Assembly: GCA_022495995.1 (NCBI GenBank)
Contig: JAFEMH010002499.1
Coordinates: 124,001-188,000, forward strand
Source: Adenophora triphylla var. japonica
Lineage: Eukaryota > Streptophyta > Magnoliopsida > Asterales > Campanulaceae
Direction: 5' to 3'
Length of the DNA stretch: 64,000 bases
Position numbers and translations under genes: made by a program. The notes under the pieces are model-generated. The model had not been told where the DNA came from. It saw only the letters and a program-made list of their open reading frames with translations, and made no database searches. This document shows, one piece after another, positions 10,977-21,140 of the stretch; positions within the stretch are counted from its first letter, which is position 1; each line of letters starts with the position of its first letter.

Positions 10977-12030
10977 TGTAGCGTTGTGAGAAAATTTTAA
11001 TCTTTTCATCTTTTTGAGTCGCCACCTATATTATTCGTTTGGAAACATAGGAAAACCATTTTGAAAGAGATTTGGGTTCGGGGCTTAGGTTATGAAATGG
11101 GTAGGTTTAGAAGGCATCCATTTCACCCAATCCGGAGATCGGTCTTGCTAAAGAAAAGAGAGGTTTTCAATCTTAATAATTAAAGAAAAACAAGTAAACC
11201 CTAATCAATTTCTTGATTAGGAATGTCAGATTGTATGCTTCGAGATCGCCTTCATTGACTGAAGGGACTCTAGGCTAATCCTTTTGATGGGATTACACTA
11301 CTCTAAAATCAATAGAGAGGTTGAGAAGAGAAACGAAAGTTTAAAGGATGATTACCTTTTGAGAAGAGATTCGGACAGAGTTTCGACTCAAGTTTAGAGT
11401 CGAACCTTGATTTGGACAGAGCTTCGCCTCGATCCTTGATTTGGATCTTGATGCGGACGGAGCTTCGCCTTGTTCCCTTGATTCGGGCTTCGATGTTTGT
11501 TAATCAACAAGGTTGACGAACAAACTTTGGGAGTTGTTTTGTGAGTGATTTGAAGGAGTCTTTCGTGGAAAGAAACCAACAAAATGTGTGTGTTGTGTGT
11601 TTTCTTGATCAAGGATCAGAAATGTCGACCTCCGAAACACTGAAAGTCATCCAGTATTTATAGGAGGTTGGAGAGGTGAAGGTGGAGAGGGAAATTACCC
11701 TAGGAAGGTTCCAGAACTCGGCCCGATTGGATACCCGAATTGATAAGGGTCGATCCAAAAAGAGAGTTTGAAACGGAGAAGGAGAGTGATTTCTGCACAT
11801 CATGTCGAGGGGATATCTCGCGCGAGATATGATATCTCGTGCGAGATAACTAGTCTGATGACTATTTTGTCCTCTTCAGTTGTTCCGTTAGTCAGTTAGG
11901 TCCAAAACAAACGAGGTTAGTTAGAAACTTAACGAAACATGACGAAACTGATATGCTTTCATCAAAACACAAAAGAGAGATGAAGAGTAGTGTAATCATG
12001 TAATTATGGGTTCAGAATGGGGTGTCTACA
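10977..12030 (-). mobile_element. 5' LTR of element C
   Basis: The 1054-bp unit has ends TGTAGACACC...CGCTACA on the minus strand and is followed by the primer-binding site, so it is a 5' LTR. TATAAATA lies at 11662-11656. It carries a tandem pair of long palindromes about 150 bp upstream of the TATA box. It sits in element B just before GGGTATTACTC, a block conserved after pol in D and F. No 3' LTR of C is present, since C ends at 8971. Confidence 0.82.
11813..11848. promoter_or_regulatory. Tandem palindromes in LTR C
   Basis: ATATCTCGCGCGAGATAT (11813-11830, perfect, 18 bp) is followed two bases later by TATCTCGTGCGAGATA (11833-11848). Both fit the NNNCG-NN-CGNNN form with outer triplet TCT. 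Confidence 0.65.
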
Positions 12031-12640
12031 CTGGGTATTACTCTTTTTTGCACTACTTTTTTTTATTTTCTGAAGCACTTGAGGGTCAAGGCGAGCCCCT
12101 GCTTGAACATTCTTGATACCCTTGAGGTCTAAGTCAAGCTCCTATGTTGTTGTCGACATGGGGTCAATCTTTCGAAGCTGAGTGGCCTCTTGTTGTCCCT
12201 TGACAATGCCGCCATCGTTGACTTGGTCAAGGTGATGGTGAGGACATGGTTTGGGAAGTGTATGGCCTGACGAAGGATTTTGTGATGTAAGGAAAGTGTA
12301 TGGCTTGATGAAGGCCTTTTGTGGGGTAAGGAAAGGGTATGGGGAAGGCATTAGTTGACTTTCTCACACTGATTAATTGGAACGTGAATTATTTCGAGAG
12401 ATTATTTGTTGAGCAATGCAAGTGATCATATAAAATAAAACCATTTCATTAAATGTAATATAGGTGTGCAAATAATGTCTTAAGTCTAGCAAGAAAAGAA
12501 GAAGACTCTTTTATAGAAAATTAAAGATTAATTACAATGTCCGTGGAGAACTTGATTGAAAGAGAAAAACACTAGAACCTACGAAAGTTGACCGAGAAAC
12601 TATATTTTTTTTACTCAAGGATAGGTAATCCCTAGACTAG
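12031..12640 (-). other. Element B region downstream of gag, no pol
   Basis: I see no gene. The stretch is homologous to 60000-60527, which also lies just downstream of a gag. It begins beside LTR C with GGGTATTACTC, a block that in D (near 34187) and F (near 50277) follows the end of pol. Thus B passes directly from gag to the post-pol region. Confidence 0.65.
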
Positions 12641-14218
12641 CTACTCTTCGCCGGTTGGACTGCCAGGGAGCTTGAGCTTTCCTTCGTAGATCAGCCATTG
12701 AATTTCTTTCTTCAAATCCAAACACTTGTCTGTCACGTGACCATAATGCTTGTGGTACTCACAGAACTTGGTTCTGTCAACTCTACCTGGGTTTCTTGGC
12801 TTATAATTCTCGAGAGGTGTGAGAAGGCCTCGTTTCACCAAACCGCCAAAAATTTTGCTCATGGGCATCCCAAAATCATCAGGCTGACGTTTCTGACCTT
12901 GCACCCACTGAATCGACCTCTTACCATAACTTTCTGTTTTTGTCCCATGGAGGTTCTCGAGCTTCCCGTCTTCTATCAACTTCTGGATCTCATGCCTCAA
13001 ATAGCAGCAATCATCAGTGTCGTGCCCGGGGTATTGGTGGAAAAGACAATGCTTAGACTCATCCAACTGAACGTTGGGGTTCTTGGGCTTCCAATTCTCC
13101 AGTGGCTTTATCAACTTTTCTTTCATCAGCTCTTCCAGCATCTTGCTTAAAGGCATATCCGTGTTGTCATAATGAAGGGAGCGGAGTTTTCGGGAGACAT
13201 TGTTGTTCTCAAGATTTGGATTTCCATTGTCCAGTTGGTTCCATTGTTGGATTTGGCTGAAGGAGGCTACGACACTCTTTCCTTGGTGAGGAACTGGTGC
13301 TGAGCTGGGTACTGTTGCTGTTTGGTACTGGTGGCATTGGGTTATACTTGGTGGAATCAATTCCTTGCCTGGTTCGACATCTTGGATCAAGGGAGTATTG
13401 ATGAGGTCAAGCTTTTCTTGCATCTGTTTCACTTGTTCCATCAATATTGCCACATGGGGGTCAACGGGGACTCTCGAGTTACTGGAAATCGCAACAGGAC
13501 TTATATCGACAGAGGGAACCATAGTAGCAGACTGATGAAACTGACGGCTGAATTCATTAAGTCCGGTAGGTGACAGCTGAAAACTTGAATCATCCTTTGG
13601 CAACTCGTGATTGCATTCAGGTGGGTATAGTGGCTTCATAACATAGCCACATAGCTCGAACTGATTATGTGAAGCTGGAGTATAGACTGGCAGGTATTTC
13701 TGAAACTGGGGAACAGGCGGGGTGAAGCCCAATCCGTTCTGAGGAGCTGAGGGCGATGGAGCCCTGATGAGCTGGGATGTTGGAAAGGACTGAGGAGGAG
13801 TGATCCTTGGCAAGGGATTGCATGTGGATGGGGGAAGGTATTGGCTGTAGGATGGAAGGTCTTAGTTATAGGATGAAGGGACTGAGATCACTGTTTCTGA
13901 AGTCTCATCTTCGACCACTACTAGAGAACCGTTCGACTCAACTGTTACCTGAATTCCATGACGACGGAGTGTGTCGATAAGCATGGCTTGCTGTTCGTCA
14001 TGAACCTTATGGGCATTTTCCAAAGCCAGGACTAACTCTTCCTTCCTAACCATCTGATTTACGGCACCCTCACTGTTTTCTATCAAATCTGCCATTCTGA
14101 CTCTCTGAGCTAACAAAACTGACAGTTCTGCCGAACTGTCTGAACCTAAGGTTTTCTGCAGTGAAAAGCCGCTGACCCGGTATTCTCGCCCACTTCTTTC
14201 TCGCTGCGGGAAAGGCAA
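12641..14218 (-). pseudogene. Gag of element B, one in-frame stop
   Basis: The frame starts MPFPQRERSGREYRVSGFSL at 14218. A TAA at 13862 separates residues 1-118 from 13813-12641, which is in the same frame. The first part holds a short helical segment (NQMVRKEELVLALENAHKVH) seen also at 61658. The middle is Pro/Gln-rich. The C-terminal half has two zinc-knuckle-like boxes, CLFHQYPGHDTDDC and CEYHKHYGHVTDKC, each followed by an LK/LR-x-x-I-x-x-LI helix, as in Tat gag. The canonical capsid block seen in D (LKWFFRLKPEARATW) is not visible, so the protein is a reduced gag. It ends GSPTGEE at 12641 with no pol after it. Confidence 0.72.
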
Positions 14219-14359
14219 AGTTTAGACTCGAGGATAGGTAAGGTTTAGACTTGAAGGTAAGTGTTTGGGCTGAAGGCTCAAGTAACATGCACTTATCGCT
14301 TAAGTTATACTCAAAACACATTTTCTCCTAATCCTAATTGATCGGAAAAGATGAGACCT

Positions 14360-14665
14360 TGAAAGGTCAAGATTGAAAATTGGGGATCGGACCGAGGAGG
14401 TCTCGACTAGGGATTTGACCGCGAAAGGTCGAGATGGGAAGATCGGAGATCAGACCGAGGAGGTCTCGATTAGGGATTTGACCATGAAAGGTCGAGATAG
14501 GGAAATCGGAAATCGGACCGAGGAGGTCTCGATTAAGGATTTGACCATGAAAGGTCGAGACAGGAAAATCGGAAATCAGACCGAGGAGGTCTCGATTAGG
14601 GGTTTGACCATGAAAGGTCGAGATGGAAAATCGGAAATCGGATCGAGGAGGTCTCGATTAGGGAC
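14360..14665. repeat. 66-bp minisatellite in the B leader
   Basis: About 4.7 copies of a 66-bp unit containing ACCGAGGAGGTCTCGATTAG and TTTGACCATGAAAGGTCGAG lie immediately upstream of the B gag. The ORF on the plus strand through it is a by-product of a unit length divisible by three. Units differ at a few positions. Confidence 0.88.
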
Positions 14666-14680
14666 GTCAGAGATAGAAAA

Positions 14681-16234
14681 ATGCAATTATGATTACATTA
14701 ATTGTTCAAGTTTACTTAAAACAATGTCTTTTATTTATTCCTATTTGGTTGGAAAAGGGGGTTTGCCCTTCTTTTTCGCAACTACTCTAGATCCTGGATC
14801 AGTGGGTTTCGTCACTACGTCTATAAGCCCCTCGTATTCCACCTGTATTTTGACCTCCCAGGGTGGACAGCCCCGGGCAAGGGTCCTATAGGGCACGCGG
14901 ATCCCACCGACCGAGAGAGAAGAACGCTCCTAACGGGTCTAGCGGGTCATAGGAACTTTTAACGCGCGAGCGATGCGAATTATAGTCAAGGCAATACCGG
15001 GAAAGTCTCGTCTTTCAGCCTTGATAGAATTTTGGCAGAATTTTGCTTTGACGTTTTGACTTTTCGGTAATGTCCGAGAAAATAATAGGCATGGGTCGGG
15101 CGGTAAAATCCGGATGACACAGTGTCACATTGAACTTCGTTGCATATGCCGTGCGTGAGTCAAAATCGAAGTCATTGCCGGGTCAAGATCTTGCCAATTT
15201 TCCCTTGTCGGAATTTTGGCAGAGCTTCGCTTGAGCGAAAGATCATTGGATTTTTTGGCAAAGACTCGGTCTCGACTCTTACGCATTCCGTGCAGGTCAA
15301 GGTCAAAGTCAATGTCGGAGTCAAGGTTCTACCAATTTTTTCCTTGTCAGAATTTTGGCAGAGTTTTGCTTATGCGAAGGACCTTGACTTCCGTTATGGA
15401 CTAAGGCTTGACCTTTATGGGGATATGCAACTGGGCTATATGACACGGACTAGACCAAAAACCAACCAAAAAGTCACGGTTTTTTGAAACGTGTGACACG
15501 GACTGTGCATTGGTTGACACTGGCTGCCATGGGGAGTTTGGGATGATTCCGTGCGCGCCCGGGAGCATCGTAAGGCTGTCCATGACTGCAGCTGATAAAC
15601 CATCCCGGGTTTAAAGGGACGTGCGTGCAAAGTGTACAGGATATATAAGGTGCGCGTAGTGTGCGGTCTCCTAAAAATGTTCCTTTTTGAGTTAAAACAG
15701 AGATTTTCATAAATGTGTTTTAAAGGAATGATTTTTGGGACGGGGGAAAATGCAACAGTTAAGCACGTAAATTTTCTGGGAGCCCCAGTCAGTCTTGGAA
15801 CTGAATAGCCTCAAGCTGCCAAGGCTGCCAGATTAACCTCAATTTTTCCTGGTGGAATTGCCACTGAGGCCGTCCGGTCAGAATCCAAGGAGGATTGAGC
15901 CGTACGACTGCATGGATCAATTTTCCAGGTTCCACTCCTTTGCTATTTCGGGTTATTTCCCATTCAAAGTATGCACAAATCCCAAGATGCAAAAGATGCA
16001 ATGCAAGGCAAAGAAAGCAAGCAAAATAAACGGAATCCGCGATGGGAGTCTAACCCGCTCAAAGGGAAAAGCTTTCTTTTACTTTTTTTGAAAAGTGATA
16101 CCGGTACGTGGGATTGTTAGACCACCGTTTATCCCAAGCCCCGGGTTAGGGAGCGATACAGGAAGGTTAGTGGTTTTAACCTATATACCGGGTATCATTT
16201 ATTTTAAAAATGAAAGCTTTTCTCCTTTGGGATT
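14681..16234 (-). other. Leader of element B
   Basis: This 1.55-kb stretch is the inverted counterpart of the A leader (7364-8970). It includes the same CTCTGCC-type repeats and a dyad AGCCGTACGACT at 15898-15909. No gene is supported. Confidence 0.72.
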
Positions 16235-16252
16235 TCCCCAGCGGAGTCGCCA
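16235..16252 (-). other. Primer-binding site of element B
   Basis: TGGCGACTCCGCTGGGGA on the minus strand, 3 bp from the LTR end, identical to A. Confidence 0.83.
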
Positions 16253-16904
16253 AACTGTGAATGTGTGCCCAAATTTCGTTTTTGCTGGATTCACGCGAGT
16301 TTGAAGACATCCGGTTTAATTTGAAAAACGGAGTCGCCACGCCATTTTGATTTCCTCAAAACTTTGAAAAAAAGGATTTTATGGGTTCGGAGGTTAAGTT
16401 ACCCCTTGGGAATAACGGATCGTCGTTCACCCAAGGTGCCTTGCCGTAGCAAGTCTCCCTAGATTCCGTTTATTTTGCTTGCTTGTGTGCTTTCTTGTGT
16501 GAATGTGTTTGAATAAAAGGGGAGGGAATGTCCCAAGTTGTCTTCCGGACGTACAAACCATTTATTGGTTGTCGCTCGGGATTTCTTGGATTTTTTGTAT
16601 TCGGGATTTTGATCCCGTCCTCACTTTGGACTTGTGATCATCGCATTTTAACCTCGGAACTTGCGTGATCGAGAGAAGGACTCTCTTTTATAGTCCAAAA
16701 ATGAGGTTCTTTAGGAAGGAATGTCCTTAGCCCATCAATCCTACACCTTAAGACGATCGAGCTCATATAGTTGCTTCATGCTCGTCTTAAGTGATAATTG
16801 GAGATATAGGGTTCAAGGTTATCCCTTTCTAAAGAGATTGTGGAACCTTTAATGGAAGAAACGATGTAAAGATAGGATCTTTACACCGGTCCGTTCCAAG
16901 GTTG

Positions 16905-17330
16905 CTAATGGGGACATGGGGAAATGCATGAAAATGACATTTTAGTGAAAAGATGACATTTTGGTTTGCAAAGGATGCTTTTTTGTTTTGCAAAGGATGC
17001 TTTTTGATTTAAAGAAGTGATCTTTATGCAAAGGATGCATTTTTATGTTGGAAAATAGCATTTAATGTGCAAAGGATGCATAAAAACATCATTTTTGAAA
17101 GCAAATGATGCACTTTTATGTATGAAATTGAGTTTTTGGGTGCAAAGGATGCATCTTTAATGTGAAAAGAGATTTTGAGTGCAAAGGATGCAAATTTTAT
17201 GTAAAAGGAGATTTTTAGGTGCAAAGGATGCACCTTATGCATAAAGGTGTTATTTTTATATGAAAAAAGATACTTTATATGCAAATGATGTTGCTTTGTA
17301 TGCAAAAATCTTGGTTTAAGTGCAGATTGA
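16905..17330. repeat. Degenerate repeat of GCAAAGGATGCA units in LTR B
   Basis: Roughly ten copies of GCAAAGGATGCA or close variants recur every 30-50 bp, separated by T-rich spacers. LTR A has only a diffuse counterpart near 6290-6520. Confidence 0.75.
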
Positions 17331-17407
17331 TATGAGATTATAACTTGGAAAAGGTGAAAATCAGATTACAGCTTGAAAAGATGAAGTTTCTGCAAACTGG
17401 CCAATGT

Positions 17408-17442
17408 TGTCGCGTGACATAGGCTGCCTATGTCGCGTGACA
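17408..17442. promoter_or_regulatory. Two CG-dyads in LTR B, 3' part
   Basis: TGTCGCGTGACA occurs at 17408-17419 and 17431-17442. Each has one CG of the dyad changed to TG, as C-to-T decay of a methylated CpG would give. Confidence 0.5.
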
Positions 17443-18061
17443 TACTTAGCCACTTTGCAGAGACCTTACAGTTGGGATCTACAGAGGTAACAAGGCATTA
17501 ATATAACCAAGTGACTTCACTGATAGACCTCAAAAAACAAGTATTTCAATAGTGAACACTTCAAGAGGGTGTGGATATGAGGGATCCACACTCATCTCGA
17601 GTGTTCATGCAAAAACAATGCCAAACCGGGGCTTTTACATGAAATGATGTGCAAATGGATATGGATCTAAGCAATATAACACTAAAGCATGCAACTTTAA
17701 TCAGAATACAACATTATCAACGCATTTAGCATAGAGATTTCACATTCTAAGGAAATAGAGAGAGGAAAAAAGGGTAGAAAATTGTTACCCTTGAAGACCA
17801 CGACTTCCTATATCAAGTTAGATGTAGGAGCCTTCAAAACAGCAACCTCCGGGGCTGAGATCGAGCCTTGGTTCCGTGAGAACCTTTGGTTCTTTGTGTG
17901 TATATGAAGTGTGTGTAGGATTAGTTGAGTGGTGAGTGATTTGAGAGGTTTAATGTGTGTTTTGGGGGGTATGTGAGGAGAGGCAATGCTTCTGGGCATA
18001 TTCTCTATAGTGGGGGACTGAGGGGTGAAAGAGGTGTCTAAAATGAGAGGTGAAGGCCTCT

Positions 18062-18102
18062 ATTTATAGGCTGCATGCATGGGCTTAGTATGTCGCACAA
18101 CA
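18062..18102 (-). promoter_or_regulatory. LTR B core promoter: dyad, 22 bp, TATAAAT
   Basis: On the minus strand TGTTGTGCGACA (18102-18091) is followed after exactly 22 bp by TATAAAT (18068-18062). A better-preserved copy of the dyad, TGTCGCACGACA, lies at 18176-18187. Confidence 0.68.
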
Positions 18103-18299
18103 TAACAAGCCATAACCGTTTTCCTTCTAGAAACATGCAAGGTGGCAAGCTTCTAGAAGTCTTCATGGCCTAGTATGTCGCACGACATAAGTAGCCACAT
18201 CCAGTTCCTTCTAGAAACATGCAAGGTGGCAGTCTTCTAGAAGGGAATTCCTCATAAAAGAAAAATGTGTTTCTTTAGCTCCAAGCAGTCCCTTCTCCC

Positions 18300-18445
18300 C
18301 TTAGAAGGTTTGGAACATTTCCGGAATTGCTCCGGAACTCTAGAAAAGTCTGGGGAATTGTCGGGAAACTTGCCGGAATTGCCGGGAAACTTGTCGGAAT
18401 TGCCGGGAAACTTGCCGAAATTGCCGGGGAACTTAACCGAAAGGC
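18300..18445. repeat. 21-22-bp minisatellite at the outer end of LTR B
   Basis: About six units resembling CTTGCCGGAATTGCCGGGAAA. The corresponding end of LTR A has a single degenerate copy. Confidence 0.8.
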
Positions 18446-18469
18446 ATGAGCCAGATTTGGGTACTTACA

Positions 18470-19420
18470 ACCTTGAGGGATGGAATCTCTAGCTCGATGG
18501 GCATGACGGCATCCATTTCGTAAGTCAAGGCATATGGAGTTGCACTGGTAGCAGTTCGAATTGAAGTGCGGTAGCCCCACAATGCTAGATGCAATTTCTC
18601 CGGCCAATCCCGTCCTCGCTCGGCCATCTTATTTATGATTCTCTCAAGGTTCTTGTTAGCAGCCTCAACAGCACCAATTGTCTGCGGTCTGTATGGTGAA
18701 GACTTATGGCGTTTGAGTCTATATTCGGTGAGCAGCCAATCGGTTTCTCCTTCAAAATGGGTTCCATTGTCGGAAATGATCTCATTCGGGACTCCGTTGC
18801 GGAAAAAGATTTGTTCCTTTATGAAGCGAGCAACTTTCTTAGCTGTGAGCACCTTGTAGGACGCGACTTCCACCCACTTTGTGAAGTAATCTATCGCGAC
18901 CAAAACAAATGAATGTCCATTGCTTCTCGACGGAGTTATTTTCCCGATGAAATCGATTCCCCATGTTTCAAAGGGCCAAGGAGCTGTCATACAATATAGA
19001 TCATGAGGAGGGATGTGATTTAGATTGGAGAACCGCTGGCATTTCTCACAAGTCCGCACAAATTGGCATTTGTCACAAGTCCGCACAAATTGGATGCATA
19101 AGGGATCGAGCGTTCATATGAGGTCCGCAGGCGCCGTTGTGAACATCTTCCATTCCTCTATGAGCTTTTTCTTTGCTGATACAGAGCAGGAGTGGGCAAC
19201 CTTCCCTATTCTTCCATACCTCATTGCCAAGTATGACGTACTGAGCTGATAGCCTTTTCAGAGCTTGCAAACTCTTGGCATGAATACCTTTTAGGTCTCC
19301 TTCTTTATCAACGGGGAAGGATGCTTCACCATGCTTGAGATATTGGAAGATCTGGTTGTACCACGGTTCATTGATGGTTTCGATCTCTATTTCACAACAA
19401 TATGCCGGATTTTCTCGCCT
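18470..19420 (-). pseudogene. Integrase region of pol fragment P2
   Basis: Core motifs TWGIDFIGK, ISDNGTHFEG and GAVEAANKNLERI are readable in the frame 19086-18433, followed by the C-terminal IPSLKVV, which is cut by LTR B. The zinc finger is damaged near 19075: a short segment between HMNARSLM and the cysteine pair is lost and the CDKCQ/CEKCQ segment is duplicated. The upstream frame 19768-19073 supplies the RNase H to integrase linker. P2 is a different subfamily copy from P1. Confidence 0.85.
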
Positions 19421-20330
19421 ACCGACCCTGAACGGCTTGATTGACTTTCCCTCTGGTATTTCCACCAAAGAGGCCATAGTAGCTAGTGCATCGGCAAATC
19501 TGTTCTTATCTCGTGGCAGGAACTGGAATGACACTTCCTTAAACTGGCTGACGAGTTCTACAATGTAAGCATGATACCTCTGGAGACACGGATCTGTAGT
19601 TTTCCATCTATTGGCGGCTTGGTTGATTATCAATTGGGAATCCCCAAACACTTCCAACTCATCCACATGTCGCTCAAGGGCAGCCTCCAGACCGGCTATG
19701 CAAGCTTCATATTCGGCTGCATTGTTGGTAACCGAGAAGTTTAGCTTGATAGCTATGGGGGTATGCATATGATTTTGGGTCTACTAATACCATCCCGATG
19801 GCGTTACCTCTTTTGTTCGCTGCACCGTCAAGGAATAGCTGCCACTGGTTGCCATTTTCTACGACAAAAATCCCTTCATCCGGAAACTGGAGATCTGGTC
19901 CTTGGGCTTCTGTGCTGGGGGAGTCAGCCAACTGATTTGCCAAAGCCTGTCCCTTGATTGATTTCCAGATCACATATTTAATATCAAATTCAGATAGGAA
20001 GAAGGTCCATTTTGCCAATCTGGTGGAAATGTTGCCTCTGTCACCCTGAAACAGGTATCTGATCGGGTCCATTTTGGAGACCAGATGTACTGTATGGGAT
20101 AGCATATAGTGCTTTAGCTTTCCGATCACCCAAACCAGAGCTGCACACGTCTTCTCTAGGGCGGAGTAATTCAACTCGCTACCTTTGAATTTGCAGCTGA
20201 CAAAATAAATGGCATTTTCAATCTTGGAATCCTTCTTCTCTTGAGCTAGCATGGCCCCAATGGCTGTGTCTGTGACCGTCAGGTATAGAAGTAGAGGCTT
20301 GCTCCCATGAGGTGGTCAAAGAATGGGAGG
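19421..20330 (-). pseudogene. RNase H plus archaeal-type RNase H of pol fragment P2
   Basis: The frame 20252-19707 shows the RT-linked RNase H (KTCAALVWVIGKLKHYM) and the start of the second RNase H (LFLDGAANKRGNAIGMVLV). A frameshift near 19768 moves the rest (TNNAAEYEACIAGLEAALE, FGDSQLIINQAANRW, LPRDKNRFADALATMASLVE) to the frame 19768-19073. The order and spacing are those of Tat pol. Inactive because of the frameshift. Confidence 0.86.
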
Positions 20331-21140
20331 ATTAACGAGATAAGCTTTGATTCTCTCGAAAGCTAGCTGGCATTCCTCGTTCCAAATCACTTCCTGATTC
20401 TTCTTCAGTAGCTTAAAGACTGGCTCACATATGGAGGTCAGCTGGTTGATGAATCAGCTGATGTACTGTAAACGGCCCATGAAACCCTTTACCTCGGAGA
20501 CAGTTCTGGGTGGCTTCATCTCAACAATTGCCTTGACCTTTCTGGGATCCACTTCGATGCCTCGCTCTGTGACCATATACCCCAAGACCTTGCCGCAGAT
20601 AACCCCAAAGGTGCACTTGGCCGGATTTAGTCTCATGGAGTGCTCCTGAAGTCTGTTGAAGAACTTCCTCAGATCAATGAAATGCTGTCCATCTGACCCT
20701 TTTGAGTGAATGATCATATCATCGACTTACACTTCAATCTCCTTATAGATCATGTCGTGGAACAGGGTAGTGACGTCCCTCTGGTAGGTAGCCCCAGCAT
20801 TCTTCAGCCCAAATGGCATCACAGTGTAGCAATAAGTGCCCCAAGGAGTGGTGAATGCTGTCTTGTCCTGATCTTCCTCGGCCATTTTAATCTGGTTATA
20901 ACCCGCAAAGCCATCGACGAAGGACTTGACTTCATAGTTCGCAGTTGCATCCACAAGCATGTCGATGTTGGGCAAGGGGAAGTCATCCTTGGGACTAGCC
21001 TTGTTGAGATCCCGGAAGTCTACGCAAACCCGAACTTTTCCATTTGCTTTTATGACCGTTATGATGTTTACCAGCCATGTCGGATATTCAATCACTTTGA
21101 TAAAGCCCACTCGTAAGAGTTTCTCAATCTCTTCCTTGAC
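20331..21140 (-). pseudogene. Reverse transcriptase region of pol fragment P2
   Basis: RT blocks are clear: VCVDFRDLNKASPKDDFPLP, DGFAGYNQIKM, TAFTTPWGTYCYTVMPFGLK and [18 protein letters not shown]. The tyrosine codon of the YVDD catalytic box is a TAA stop (frame end at 20727). Further stops lie near 20454 and 20320, and a TAG at 21141 separates RT from the protease frame. Compared with P1, the individual domains are long and well preserved, so P2 is probably younger. Confidence 0.88.

Larger units (their letters stand above)
16256..18469 (-). mobile_element. 5' LTR of element B
   Basis: The 2214-bp LTR has minus-strand ends TGTAAGTACCC...CATTCACA and is followed by a primer-binding site. 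It is the longest LTR here because of two internal repeat expansions (16905-17330 and 18300-18445). TATAAATAG lies at 18068-18062. Four CG-dyads with outer triplet TGT lie at 17408, 17431, 18091 and 18176, unlike the AGC-type dyads of LTR A. It cuts the P2 integrase at 18470. Confidence 0.85.

Noticed and set aside
14373..14891. 172-residue plus-strand ORF
   Set aside because: Mostly the 66-bp minisatellite; antisense to the B leader and not conserved.
5564..18469. A and B as the two LTRs of one element
   Set aside because: They are in opposite orientation, both have primer-binding sites on the inner side, and flanking 5-mers ATATG and ACCTT do not match.
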